A DNA stretch of 64,000 nt from JAGOEF01 sp029564465 (GTDB lineage: Bacteria; Bacteroidota; Bacteroidia; Bacteroidales; ML635J-15). This document shows, piece by piece, positions 44,351-53,782 of the stretch. The notes under the pieces were generated by a model, which saw only the letters and a program-made list of their open reading frames with translations, had not been told where the DNA came from and searched no databases. The stretch lies in assembly GCA_029564465.1 (NCBI GenBank), contig JAKQPY010000154.1:1-64000 (forward strand), in the 5' to 3' direction. The stretch's first letter is position 1, and each line of letters opens with the position of its first letter. The translations under genes were made by a program, and so were the position numbers.

Positions 44351-47065
44351 TTATGGCATAAATATTTGCCCATCAAATACAAGTTCCTTCAAATACGAAA
44401 TATCAATCGGATACTGATATAATCTGTTCTCATTAATTGTCAGCAAGTGTTTCCCATTGGGTGAAAACTCCGGCTTTTGGCCATCGAATACAAACACAGG
44501 ATATCCATTATTCCTGTCTAAAACACTGATGAGAACTGTCTCGTTAAGGCCTTCGACCTGTAGGGCAAATAATTTTCCATTGTCGGTCGCATCAATTGAC
44601 GAATAAATTGTATCTCCTTCCAGCTCAGGAATAAACCAACTTGAAAAAATAGCGTTTTTATACCGCTTTATTGTGCCTTCAGCAACGCTATCAATGCTCA
44701 TACCTGATAAAACAAAATCGCGATTTATCGTTGCAGGGTCGAAAGTCTTTAATGTTCCTGCGTTTCCATACCGGTTGATAATTATTGCTGATTTTGTTTT
44801 CGAAAATACTGCCCGGTAAACAGGCGACATCTGCGAACAGGCATATATACTTCTGTCATCGTTCAAATAGCCATGTTCTTCTCCGGTTAAGCGCCACATC
44901 CGAATTGTACTGTCAGCAGACGCAGTCAGAATATAATTCGATTCTTTGTTGAAAACAGCACTCCAAACGATGTCAGAATGACCCTTAAGAACGCTTCTCT
45001 TGTCGTATTTCTCAGTCTTTTCGTTGTATTTCCAAATCTGCGCTGTTGCATCTTTCGAAGCTGTTACCAACCATTTTGCATCTGGTGAAATGCAAACCGA
45101 AGTAACTGCGGCCGAATGGGATGACAGTTTTTGTAACATTTCCCCATTACGCTTATCATAAATCACCACACTGCTATCGGCCGAAATACATGCAAGATGG
45201 TGTTGCGCTGGTGCAAAACTAAGCATATCATGGGTATTAATTAGCCCTGATTGGGTTTGCAGCGCAAATATTTTTTCACCATTAAGCGTAAAGAGAATTA
45301 TCGAATCCTGGGAGCTTACACATGCAACATATTTGGCGTCATTAGACATTTTCAACGAGACAATACCTGCATGACAGCTGATTTGGGTTTTTACCTGACC
45401 ATCTGTATTCCAGATAACAATGGTCGAATCGGCCAGATAACCATAAATATAATTTCCTTCTTCGGAATAATGCGCTTCACAAATTTTTGATTCGCAGGGT
45501 GTGAATGAGAAACTAAGTCTGTCATTTCCGGTATTTTTGAGAATTTCGTTTCGCCATCCATAAAAACTATTGATTACAGCTTTTTGAGTAAATGCCGTGG
45601 GAAATTCTTCGTGTGCCTCGACTGCACTGCTAAATGCAAGTTGGTAATTACCATGGTTACCCAAGGCAAACAATGCTTTTTTCTGGGACTCTGTCTTTTT
45701 CACTTCGCGTCTAACGTAAATAGTAAGTAATGTAAAAACAAGGGCCAGCACGACTACCGAAAGAGCGGTAATACGGTTGAGCACTTTGCGGCGTTTAACA
45801 ATATCACTTTTGCTGGCTTGAATAAATGCTGAGAGCTTATCATCAAAATGCAGGCTACTTTCGTAACGATCAAGGTATTTCAGATCGGATACTCCGAGTA
45901 AAACGTTTCGTTTTTCGTAAATGAAATACGCATTCTCAACAAACTGCCTCACTTCGAACAATTCTTTTTCAGCAATACTAATATTTTCGAATATTTTCTC
46001 TGCCAGCGCATCGTGGCGCAATTCGTAACGCCCGTAGTTGTCGCGGTCGCGCAAAATACGCAGGTTTACAAAATGATTCAACAGGGTTGTAAGTGTTTGC
46101 GATTCGATGGTTTTACCCATACTTCGGCAGAAATCAGCAATTTCTTCCTGTGTCGATTGTTTTTTGGTGCCTTTGCCCGATACCAACGACTTAAGCATCG
46201 TCATCGCCAAATCGCTGTTTTCAAAGCTTTTTACCTGCTCATCGAGAAAGTCGCCCAACAAGTCTTTTACGTTCCCGCAATTATCGACCAGAGCGTTAGT
46301 AAATGCTGGAACCTGTTTGTGTTCGCCATTCCCGGTGGCTTGTTTGTACAGCCGGTCGAGAAATACCTGCAAATAAGTAAGTTCTATTTCGCCACCACCA
46401 GAGGTCAGGCGGTTCAGCATGTTTTCTGAAAAACCTTCTTCCACTTCGATCCCCGCAATACGACATGGTCCTTCGATTGCCTGACGCGCATTTTCGAAAC
46501 CCATTTTTTCGATTCTCACTCGGTTACCCAGAATTTCGGGGATAATGCGTTCGAATTCAGTGATACCGGCCAAATATTCTTCGCGGATTACAAACAGAAA
46601 ACGGCATTGCAAATCGCTGTCAACCACAGCCTTCACCGATTGCACGAACTGCTGTTTCTCGGTTTTGCTGCCAAAAATCATCAACTCTTCGAACTGGTCG
46701 TACACCAAATACACCGGTTTAAAATGGTCGAGATACAACGAGCGTATCATTTTGCTCATCCATTTGGGTTTATTCAGGTCGGCGCTAACTTCGGTGAGCG
46801 AAGCTTTCTGCAGCTCCATCAGCGTGGCTTCGTTTATATCGCGTCCACGACGGATATTCACCGGCAGCCAGTCGCTATCGTTAAACTTCGACGCCAGTCC
46901 GCAATGTATCAGCGACGATTTTCCGGTTCCCGAAACACCGTAAACAAGCAATATTTTACTCTCAAACACCTTTTGATAGAGTGCTTCTATTTCGCGGTCA
47001 CGTCCGAAAAACACATTCCGGTCATCGCGCGTGTAAGAATCGAGAAATTTAAAGGGACTTTGCAT
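44351..47065 (-). CDS. STAND-type NTPase with transmembrane helix and WD40 repeats (paralog A)
   Basis: This 904-residue protein begins directly with a P-loop NTPase module of the nSTAND1 kind: FFGRDREIEALY, Walker A GVSGTGKS (residues 43-50), Walker B-like VYLVYDQFEELMIF. A winged-helix-like stretch follows (LLNHFVNLRILRDRDNYGRYELRHDALAEKI). One membrane helix lies at about residues 418-440. The C-terminal part is a WD40 beta propeller (HSAAVTSVCISPDAKWLVTASKDATAQIW; HSDIVWSAVF...TASADSTIRMW). The domains suggest a sensor switch in which ligand binding by the propeller triggers NTP-driven assembly. The first 68 residues are identical to those of the gene at 47194-51375. Role unknown; signalling or defence are possible. 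Confidence 0.82.
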   Translation of the reverse strand: MQSPFKFLDSYTRDDRNVFFGRDREIEALYQKVFESKILLVYGVSGTGKSSLIHCGLASKFNDSDWLPVNIRRGRDINEATLMELQKASLTEVSADLNKPKWMSKMIRSLYLDHFKPVYLVYDQFEELMIFGSKTEKQQFVQSVKAVVDSDLQCRFLFVIREEYLAGITEFERIIPEILGNRVRIEKMGFENARQAIEGPCRIAGIEVEEGFSENMLNRLTSGGGEIELTYLQVFLDRLYKQATGNGEHKQVPAFTNALVDNCGNVKDLLGDFLDEQVKSFENSDLAMTMLKSLVSGKGTKKQSTQEEIADFCRSMGKTIESQTLTTLLNHFVNLRILRDRDNYGRYELRHDALAEKIFENISIAEKELFEVRQFVENAYFIYEKRNVLLGVSDLKYLDRYESSLHFDDKLSAFIQASKSDIVKRRKVLNRITALSVVVLALVFTLLTIYVRREVKKTESQKKALFALGNHGNYQLAFSSAVEAHEEFPTAFTQKAVINSFYGWRNEILKNTGNDRLSFSFTPCESKICEAHYSEEGNYIYGYLADSTIVIWNTDGQVKTQISCHAGIVSLKMSNDAKYVACVSSQDSIILFTLNGEKIFALQTQSGLINTHDMLSFAPAQHHLACISADSSVVIYDKRNGEMLQKLSSHSAAVTSVCISPDAKWLVTASKDATAQIWKYNEKTEKYDKRSVLKGHSDIVWSAVFNKESNYILTASADSTIRMWRLTGEEHGYLNDDRSIYACSQMSPVYRAVFSKTKSAIIINRYGNAGTLKTFDPATINRDFVLSGMSIDSVAEGTIKRYKNAIFSSWFIPELEGDTIYSSIDATDNGKLFALQVEGLNETVLISVLDRNNGYPVFVFDGQKPEFSPNGKHLLTINENRLYQYPIDISYLKELVFDGQIFMP

Positions 47066-47193
47066 AGGGTATTATTATTTTTTCATGTATTGATTTAATA
47101 TGTAAAATGGAAAATGTTCTCCACTAAGTAAAGCAACTTTCGTTGATATAGAGTCGGAAACATCATTCCATTTCTTTAAGAAATAATTTTCTT

Positions 47194-50100
47194 TTATTTC
47201 TTATCAGTTCGCAATAATTCTAATGTCGTTGCATAACCAATATGATAGATTCCTTTCTCTTGGAGGTTTTCAATGTCTTGGATAAATACCGATTGGAATG
47301 TACGTTTTTCATCATACATTTCATTATTATATTTTGCATACCACTTCATTGCCATAAAATATTTATTTTGCAGTAAATATATTACTGGCTTTTTAGCGAG
47401 GGCAGCTTTATTTAAAGGATTATGCTTCAATATGAATTGGTTAACCTGAAATAAATACTTCACATTAACCATTTTTGTGATATTTTCATCCATGAATAAG
47501 TTTAGAATCATCACAAAAAAACTCATACTTTCATCAAATTCAGTTGAATTTTCAATTGCCTCAAGTAAGGAAACTAAAAGGTATTCTGGATGAATTTCTG
47601 AATCATAAAAAACTTCCAAGTTTTCATTGTATAGTGTTAATAGCTCGTACTTATCCCAAAAATTATTTGATTTTATAATCTTCATGTGATAAAAACCCCA
47701 TTCTATCGGATCTACCTCGACATCATATTTAATCAGTTCAATATCTGATATTAATTTCCGAAAAACAAAATGTAGTTTTTCGGGATTTTTTTTAATAAGT
47801 TCAGAGCTAACTAAGCTTGCTTTTATTAAATAGTCCGCCTTTGAAACACTGTCAATAGTTAAATCACAATTGCGTTTCAAATAAAAAAATAATTCATTCA
47901 ATTCTAATTCAGATGCTGTAGTTATTGATTGTTGAAAATCAAAAACAATTTCGTATTGCATTTTATTACTCAAGCTTAAAACATCGGCGCAGTTTTCACT
48001 TAATGGGTATTTGTAATCTGACTTTAACGAGAATAGTAACACCTTATTGAAACCATAGAAACCTACTGATAGGAGTTTACCATTTTGTGACACATCAATA
48101 TTGGCAAGAGAATTACGAAAAATCAAGCTGCATTTTTTTAGACCAACCTTATCATACATTTCCAAATTCATATTTTTAAACCCGCCAGCTGTAAAAATTG
48201 AAAAAACCGAGTTGATAGCAGCATCTGCAACTTCATTCTCATATCCGGGTATAATCAATTTTACGTTTAACAATGAATCAAATACATATAAATTACTTCC
48301 TCCAAGGGAAGAATAGTAAAGTTTTTGTTTTTTGTCTTCTTTAATAAAAGTTTCAAATGGATAATAAATACTTCCTTTCCCTTGATATCTCTTAAGCTCG
48401 TTCCCAACACTATCGAGCAAAAGTATTACTCCTTTCATTGCATCAATAGCAATAATTTGATTGTTGTCTAGCAACTTAACGGCTTGAATAATGGTCCCAG
48501 GAATTTCGTCTTTTTCTACTTTTCGGATCAATTCACCACCTCGGTTGTAAATATAAATGCAACGTTTATTGTCGCATACAGCAATTCGCTTGTTATCTCT
48601 CGACAAGTCGATATTAGTAATATATTGACATTCGGTTTTAATTGTCAGAATATTTTCTCCATTTAACCCCCACAACCGCACTGTGCTATCTGAAGAAGAT
48701 GTGAGCATAAATTTTCCATCGTAAGAAACCACAGCATCGTTGATACCTCGTTTGTGACCAATTAACAAAGTTTCTCTACCTGTTGTCAGATCAACAATTT
48801 TCGAAATGGAATCTCTGGAACATATAAACAAACTTTCATCATTATTTATAAATGACAAATGTGTTATCTGATTTCTACCGCCGTCGCAATAATTATTACT
48901 AATAGCGTTCCCTGTGTAAATTGCGTCCGATTTGGCATTAGCAGGTACCGTGAATGATTGCAATAGTTGTTGTTCCATATTCCAACGTTTCAAGCTGCCA
49001 TCAAAAGAGGCAGAAAACAAATAGCTGCCAATAACTTCAACATCAAGCACTATGTGTTTATGGCCAAGAAATGAAGATAAAAATTCGCTCTGACCATAAG
49101 ATGCCAAATAGCTGTAAATATTGTTATCCTCTGTGTAAATCATTAAATCGTTTATTCTCCATAACTTAGCGTATTCAGAGGAATTTGTTTGAATCTTGTC
49201 AATAAAGTTGCCCTCACTATCATATTCAAGAATAGCATTTGACGTTCTAAAAAGTAAAGTTTTACCTATTTGAACAAAACCTGATACATTATCATTGAAT
49301 TCAACAGTGTTTATACAGTTGCCATTGGTGTCCCAGAATTTGGCGGTTTTATCGTCAGAGCATGTAATAAAAACATTTTCATTGTCAAGAAATTTCAAAT
49401 CTGCAATATTCTCATTGTGCGCATCTTTATCAACCAAAAGCGTCCAATTTCTATCGTAGATTTGAAAACTGTGTCTAGCAACACTGATCACAATTTTTTG
49501 CCTGTCTGGCGATACAGCAATACATCTTTTCAGCCCAATATAATCTGCTGTGCCTGTTCTATCTGGAGCCAATACTGCAATTAAATTCATCGAACTATCC
49601 CATACTTTAGCCGTACAATCAAACGATGCTGTAATTATTGTATTATCATCATAAAAACAAATTTCTGTAATTACACGATTATGAATTGTATCGTACTTAG
49701 CTACTAGGTTTCCTGAAGTATCTACCACATGCATTGAACCATCGACCATGCCTAAAAACAAAACATCTTTTTGCGGATGTTTTTTCACACAAGATATCCC
49801 TGTATTAACCCCGTATATTGTTTTATACAAATTATTAGAATAGTAAATCGAATAAATATTTTCCAGGATTTCTTTATTAGCAGTATCAATGCTGTAGGCA
49901 TATTCTGCCAATCGCAATGCAACTGTAGGGTTTTCGTTAACAACTCCCTTAGCTAATGAATTATAATAATTTGCCAACGCTTTTTTCTCATTCTCTTCTG
50001 CCTTGCTCCTCTCCCGCATTGCCCACCATGTAAATCCACTCAGCACAATGAGCAGCACAATGGCTGCTGAAGACAGTATCCAGATTCTCCGCCTGCGGGC

Positions 50101-51375
50101 TTTGGTAAGTTCACTTTGGCTGCGTTTTATGAATGTTTCGTGTTCGCGCGATAAATACAGCTTGTCGCTATATGGCGCCAGATAATTCAGGTCACTTTTG
50201 CTTAACAGTACACCGCGCCGCAAATACAATTCATACGCATTCTCAACAAACTGCTGCACTTCAAACAATTCCTTTTCGGCAATGCTGATGTTTTCATAGA
50301 TTTTTTCGGCCAGCGCATCGTGGCGCAACTCGTAGCGGTTGTAATTGTCCTTGTCGCGCAATATACGCAGATTTACAAACTGGTTTAGCAGACTGCGCAG
50401 GATCTCGGCATCCACCGGTTTACCCATGCTGTGGCAAAAATCAGATATCTCCGCCTCTCCCACCTGCTTCTTCGTTCCTTTTACCGATACCATTGCCTTG
50501 AGAACCGTCATCGCCATTTCGCTGTCGGCAAACGATTTTATCTGCTCATCAAGAAAAGTACCGAGCAGGTCTTTTACGTTGCCGCAGTTGTCAATCAGTG
50601 CATTGGTAAAATGTATGGTATTCTCTGCTTCTTGGTTTTCGGCACTTGCCATTTTATACAGCCTGTCGAGAAACACCTGCAGGTAGGTCAGTTCGATATC
50701 GCCGCTACCGGGCGAAAGGCGGCTGAGCATATTTTCGGCAAAGCCTTCTTCCACACCTATTCGGGCCACGCGGCACGGACCTTCGATAGCCTGACGTGCA
50801 TTTTCGAAGCCCATTTTTTCGATGCGCACCCGGTTTTCGAGAATTTCAGGCACAATACGCTCAAACTCGGTGATGCCGGCCAGATATTCTTCGCGGATTA
50901 CAAAAATAAAACGGCATTGCAAATCGCTGTCAACTACCGCTTTTACCGATTGAACAAACTGCTGTTTCTCGGTTTTACTGCCAAAAATCATCAACTCCTC
51001 AAACTGGTCAAAAATCAAATACACAGGCTTGAAGTGGTCGAGGTACAGTGAGCGTATAGCCTTGAGCATCCATTTTGGTTTGCTCAAATCGGGATGCAGT
51101 TCTGTGATAGAGGCTTTTGTAAGTTCACCAGCAAGCGCTTCGTTTATGTCACGCCCACGGCGGATGTTCAGCGGAAGCCAGTCGCTGTCGTTAAACTTCG
51201 ACGCCAATCCGCAATGAATTAGCGACGATTTTCCGGTTCCCGAAACACCGTAAACGAGCAATATTTTACTCTCAAACACCTTTTGATACAGTGCTTCTAT
51301 TTCGCGGTCACGTCCAAAAAACACATTCCGGTCGTCGCGCGTGTAAGAATCGAGAAATTTAAAGGGAGATTGCAT
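47194..51375 (-). CDS. STAND-type NTPase with transmembrane helix and WD40 repeats (paralog B)
   Basis: This 1393-residue paralog of the 44351-47065 gene shares the NTPase half at high identity (first 68 residues identical; Walker A at 43-50; VYLIFDQFEELMIF). A membrane helix lies at about residues 425-447 (WILSSAAIVLLIVLSGFTWWAM). Beyond it the sequence is unrelated in detail: a longer WD40 array (for example CSDDKTAKFWDTNGN, SASFDGSLKRW, TSSSDSTVRLW) and an extra C-terminal region of about 280 mostly helical residues without a recognised motif. The conserved trigger with exchanged sensors fits two receptors for different signals feeding one output. It is preceded by a 117-bp direct repeat. 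Confidence 0.82.
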   Translation of the reverse strand: MQSPFKFLDSYTRDDRNVFFGRDREIEALYQKVFESKILLVYGVSGTGKSSLIHCGLASKFNDSDWLPLNIRRGRDINEALAGELTKASITELHPDLSKPKWMLKAIRSLYLDHFKPVYLIFDQFEELMIFGSKTEKQQFVQSVKAVVDSDLQCRFIFVIREEYLAGITEFERIVPEILENRVRIEKMGFENARQAIEGPCRVARIGVEEGFAENMLSRLSPGSGDIELTYLQVFLDRLYKMASAENQEAENTIHFTNALIDNCGNVKDLLGTFLDEQIKSFADSEMAMTVLKAMVSVKGTKKQVGEAEISDFCHSMGKPVDAEILRSLLNQFVNLRILRDKDNYNRYELRHDALAEKIYENISIAEKELFEVQQFVENAYELYLRRGVLLSKSDLNYLAPYSDKLYLSREHETFIKRSQSELTKARRRRIWILSSAAIVLLIVLSGFTWWAMRERSKAEENEKKALANYYNSLAKGVVNENPTVALRLAEYAYSIDTANKEILENIYSIYYSNNLYKTIYGVNTGISCVKKHPQKDVLFLGMVDGSMHVVDTSGNLVAKYDTIHNRVITEICFYDDNTIITASFDCTAKVWDSSMNLIAVLAPDRTGTADYIGLKRCIAVSPDRQKIVISVARHSFQIYDRNWTLLVDKDAHNENIADLKFLDNENVFITCSDDKTAKFWDTNGNCINTVEFNDNVSGFVQIGKTLLFRTSNAILEYDSEGNFIDKIQTNSSEYAKLWRINDLMIYTEDNNIYSYLASYGQSEFLSSFLGHKHIVLDVEVIGSYLFSASFDGSLKRWNMEQQLLQSFTVPANAKSDAIYTGNAISNNYCDGGRNQITHLSFINNDESLFICSRDSISKIVDLTTGRETLLIGHKRGINDAVVSYDGKFMLTSSSDSTVRLWGLNGENILTIKTECQYITNIDLSRDNKRIAVCDNKRCIYIYNRGGELIRKVEKDEIPGTIIQAVKLLDNNQIIAIDAMKGVILLLDSVGNELKRYQGKGSIYYPFETFIKEDKKQKLYYSSLGGSNLYVFDSLLNVKLIIPGYENEVADAAINSVFSIFTAGGFKNMNLEMYDKVGLKKCSLIFRNSLANIDVSQNGKLLSVGFYGFNKVLLFSLKSDYKYPLSENCADVLSLSNKMQYEIVFDFQQSITTASELELNELFFYLKRNCDLTIDSVSKADYLIKASLVSSELIKKNPEKLHFVFRKLISDIELIKYDVEVDPIEWGFYHMKIIKSNNFWDKYELLTLYNENLEVFYDSEIHPEYLLVSLLEAIENSTEFDESMSFFVMILNLFMDENITKMVNVKYLFQVNQFILKHNPLNKAALAKKPVIYLLQNKYFMAMKWYAKYNNEMYDEKRTFQSVFIQDIENLQEKGIYHIGYATTLELLRTDKK

Positions 51376-51402
51376 AGCTGGTTATTTTATTTCAAATTAT
51401 TG

Positions 51403-51665
51403 ATTGTTGATTTCAAATTTAAAATTGGGTTCATTTAGTAGGACATTAGTTGTTTTAAAAGCATTTGATAATTAAGTTATTACATTCTATTTCGTTTGAT
51501 ATTAAATCAAAAATCATAAATTTGAAATCCAAAATTTTCAAAGTGTTTATTGTTGATTTCAAATTAAAATTGGGTTCATTTAGTGGGACATTAGTTGTTT
51601 TTAAAGCATTTGATAATTAAGGTATTACATTCTATTTCGTTTCATATTAAATCAAAAAAAATAAA
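51403..51665. repeat. Direct repeat of about 117 bp, two copies
   Basis: The segment 51403-51519 recurs at 51549-51665 with few differences (for example TAGTAGGACATTAG against TAGTGGGACATTAG). Both copies are AT-rich and end in ATTAAATCAAAAA. They fill the gap between the longer STAND gene and the four-helix-bundle gene. A related AAATCaaaaatC-rich stretch lies on the other side of that small gene, at 52060-52140. Confidence 0.85.
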
Positions 51666-51673
51666 ATCTCCAA

Positions 51674-52045
51674 TCACTTAGTTTTATTCATATTCTTCTT
51701 CAGTGTAATCAACGTCTTACTAACAATACTTACAAGTTCCTCACTTTCTTTTTTTAAAACCAACAGATTTGCATCATCGCAATTCATAATTTTCGATTGC
51801 TGCATAAAACCAATCCAAAAATCAACTTCTCTGATTTCTTTTAAAACAATTTGCAACTTGTGCGCAAAGTCTCTTTTGCTTTCGGCACCAATGGCTTCCT
51901 GATAATTTGCCCCACAGGACGTTGCAGAACGAAAAAGCTGCATATAAACGTGTCGCCCGCTAAAAGATTTAACCATCAACTTTTCGAGCCGATACACAGA
52001 AACCGCAAAAATTATAAACCGATCTGATAATTCCTTACTAGTCAT
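51674..52045 (-). CDS. Four-helix-bundle (IVP/S23-type) protein
   Basis: This 123-residue protein matches the four-helix-bundle family (TIGR02436-like), also known from open reading frames inside 23S rRNA intervening sequences. Typical features are DRFIIFAVSVYRLEKLM, the central QLFRSATSCGANYQEAIGAESKRDFAHKL and the EVDFWIGFMQQSKI segment. Its function is poorly known; relatives are often found between unrelated genes or within retron-like diversity elements. It is flanked by AT-rich repeats on both sides, which suggests it may have been inserted here as a small unit. Confidence 0.88.
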   Translation of the reverse strand: MTSKELSDRFIIFAVSVYRLEKLMVKSFSGRHVYMQLFRSATSCGANYQEAIGAESKRDFAHKLQIVLKEIREVDFWIGFMQQSKIMNCDDANLLVLKKESEELVSIVSKTLITLKKNMNKTK

Positions 52046-52140
52046 CTATTATTATCTCCAATTAAAAAAATTAAAAATCATCAATCTTAAATTCTAAATC
52101 AAAAATCTTAAATCAAAAATTTAAAATCTTAAATCTCCCA

Positions 52141-53172
52141 TCATCCGCAAACCACTTTCACCAAATCTTTATATTCCTGTAACAAGTTTGCATAATTGCT
52201 TAGCGAACGAAGATCGCATTTTTCAGTTACTTCGGTTCCAACATACATCAGGTGGTCGCTTCGGAATTTGGTAAACATAAAAATGTCCTTTTTAATATCG
52301 AACTTTTCCTTGTCATTGATAACTTCGCAATTTGTGTCAATAATCAGTGGTGACAGATTAAGGTATTCGTCAATTGATTTAATGCTTTTCATAAGCAGCA
52401 CCGATTGCGTATCGGTGAACTTGGTTTCATCGATTTCCTGAATTTTAAAACCTGAGTCGGAACTGTTTAAAATGTCAACAGAGTGTTGAAATACCGGATC
52501 CTGATTTTTGGGCTTCACCACTTTAATTTCGCGTACCGATACCAATTTGTACTTCACAAGGAAACTGAGCTTTTCGAGAATGAATGCCAGTTTATCTTCG
52601 TACTCCACACAACGTTTCTCGATATCTTCCTGAGTTAAATTTATCTGATAATGTCCAATTTCGTTGCGTTCAGGAACCCAAAAATCAAGGGCGTTCAAGA
52701 ATTTAGAGTCGAATTCCACTGTTTCGGGCAGAAACCAATCACGCTCTTGCTCTGAATAAAACTTCGTTAGCATGCGAATAATCCATGCATAATTACCCAT
52801 AGACAAAACCGAAAATCGCGATTCAAAATCCTTTTTAAAGCTATCGGGAACCATTATCAATCCATTGGCAACATCTCGCCAAAGCTGGCTGATCATAATA
52901 AAACTCATGAATTGCATGCTACGCTCTATGGTTTTAAAAATCTGATCGAGGCGCATACGGTCGAGCTGGCGCATTGAGCCTGAAAATAACCTTCGAAGCT
53001 CGACCCCAACAGGCCAGGGGAAATTTCTGATAATTAAATCACCCAATAATCGCGGATCAATCGCATCATCCTCATCATCCTCGTCAACGACAACAAATTT
53101 TGCCAGTGCCGGGCGGTTTTTTACCATTGCATCAAAAACACGCTTAATTAAATCTTCATTCAGTTTTTTCAT
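52141..53172 (-). CDS. Unknown protein with HEPN-type RNxxxH motif
   Basis: This 343-residue protein has no signal peptide or membrane helix. Residues 169-174 are RNEIGH, matching the R-[N/H/D]-x3-H signature of HEPN domains, in the typical setting: a preceding helix (FLNALDFWVPE) and a following long helix ending FILEKLSFLVKYKLVSV. In HEPN ribonucleases the Arg and His are catalytic. An acidic stretch (VVDEDDEDDAIDP) lies near the N-terminus and the C-terminal half looks beta-rich. It lies upstream of the STAND-WD40 genes on the same strand, separated by the small four-helix gene. It could be an RNase effector or a non-catalytic helper; this is inference. Confidence 0.55.
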   Translation of the reverse strand: MKKLNEDLIKRVFDAMVKNRPALAKFVVVDEDDEDDAIDPRLLGDLIIRNFPWPVGVELRRLFSGSMRQLDRMRLDQIFKTIERSMQFMSFIMISQLWRDVANGLIMVPDSFKKDFESRFSVLSMGNYAWIIRMLTKFYSEQERDWFLPETVEFDSKFLNALDFWVPERNEIGHYQINLTQEDIEKRCVEYEDKLAFILEKLSFLVKYKLVSVREIKVVKPKNQDPVFQHSVDILNSSDSGFKIQEIDETKFTDTQSVLLMKSIKSIDEYLNLSPLIIDTNCEVINDKEKFDIKKDIFMFTKFRSDHLMYVGTEVTEKCDLRSLSNYANLLQEYKDLVKVVCG

Positions 53173-53264
53173 AGAATATAAGTTTTCTATCAGAGTTAGA
53201 ATTAAGAACTATTCGAACCATAAAAATAACAAATTTTATACAAAATAAAAATTGGCAACGACAT

Positions 53265-53295
53265 GCAAAAAAAAAAGCCTCATCACTGAGGCTTT
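53265..53295 (-). terminator. Terminator of RRM protein gene
   Basis: On the minus strand AAAGCCTCA / TGAGGCTTT pair around a 4-nt loop and are followed by about ten T residues, 24 bp after the stop of the RNA-binding protein gene. Confidence 0.9.
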
Positions 53296-53318
53296 CCGAG
53301 GTATCTTCAATAACAGGA

Positions 53319-53624
53319 CTAGTAACGTCTGTTAGGATTGTTTCCGTAACCGCTGTTCCGGTTGTTACTGAATGAGTTTTCGGTTCTGGGTTTAGCTTCG
53401 TTTACGATAAGATTCTTACCCATGAACGCTGAATTGTTCAACGCGCTGATAGCACGCTGTCCTTCTTCATCGTTGCTCATTTCAACAAAACCAAAACCTC
53501 TGCTTTTTTGAGTAAATTTGTCGATGATGATCTTTGCAGATACTACTTCGCCATACTCTTCGAATAATCCTTTAAGTTCGCTTTCGGAAGCTTTAAATGG
53601 AATTCCTGCTACATAAATGTTCAT
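53319..53624 (-). CDS. RRM-domain RNA-binding protein
   Basis: This 101-residue protein is one RNA recognition motif with a short Asn/Arg/Gly-rich tail. RNP2 is NIYVAGIP at the very start and RNP1 is KSRGFGFVEM around residue 42-51; the aromatic residues of RNP1 stack on RNA bases. The tail (FSNNRNSGYGNNPNRRY) resembles those of cold-induced RNA-binding proteins in cyanobacteria and Bacteroidota. It probably binds mRNA or small RNA in a species without Hfq. It has a strong own promoter and a terminator, so it forms a single-gene unit. Confidence 0.95.
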   Translation of the reverse strand: MNIYVAGIPFKASESELKGLFEEYGEVVSAKIIIDKFTQKSRGFGFVEMSNDEEGQRAISALNNSAFMGKNLIVNEAKPRTENSFSNNRNSGYGNNPNRRY

Positions 53625-53683
53625 TGTACAATACTAAGTTTAATTAATTATAAATAACTCAAATTACCTTATGTAATTCAGTG

Positions 53684-53713
53684 CAAATATACGACAATAA
53701 ATAAGACATGCAA
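53684..53713 (-). promoter_or_regulatory. Bacteroidota promoter for RRM protein
   Basis: On the minus strand TTG (53711-53713) and TATATTTG (53684-53691) are separated by 19 nt, a full match to the Bacteroidota promoter. It predicts a leader of about 50 nt, long enough for post-transcriptional control. Confidence 0.68.
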
Positions 53714-53782
53714 GTTCTATCCGACATTATCCAAAACAATAGCATTTATTATACAATATTCAACAGGATTGTACGAAAAGCT

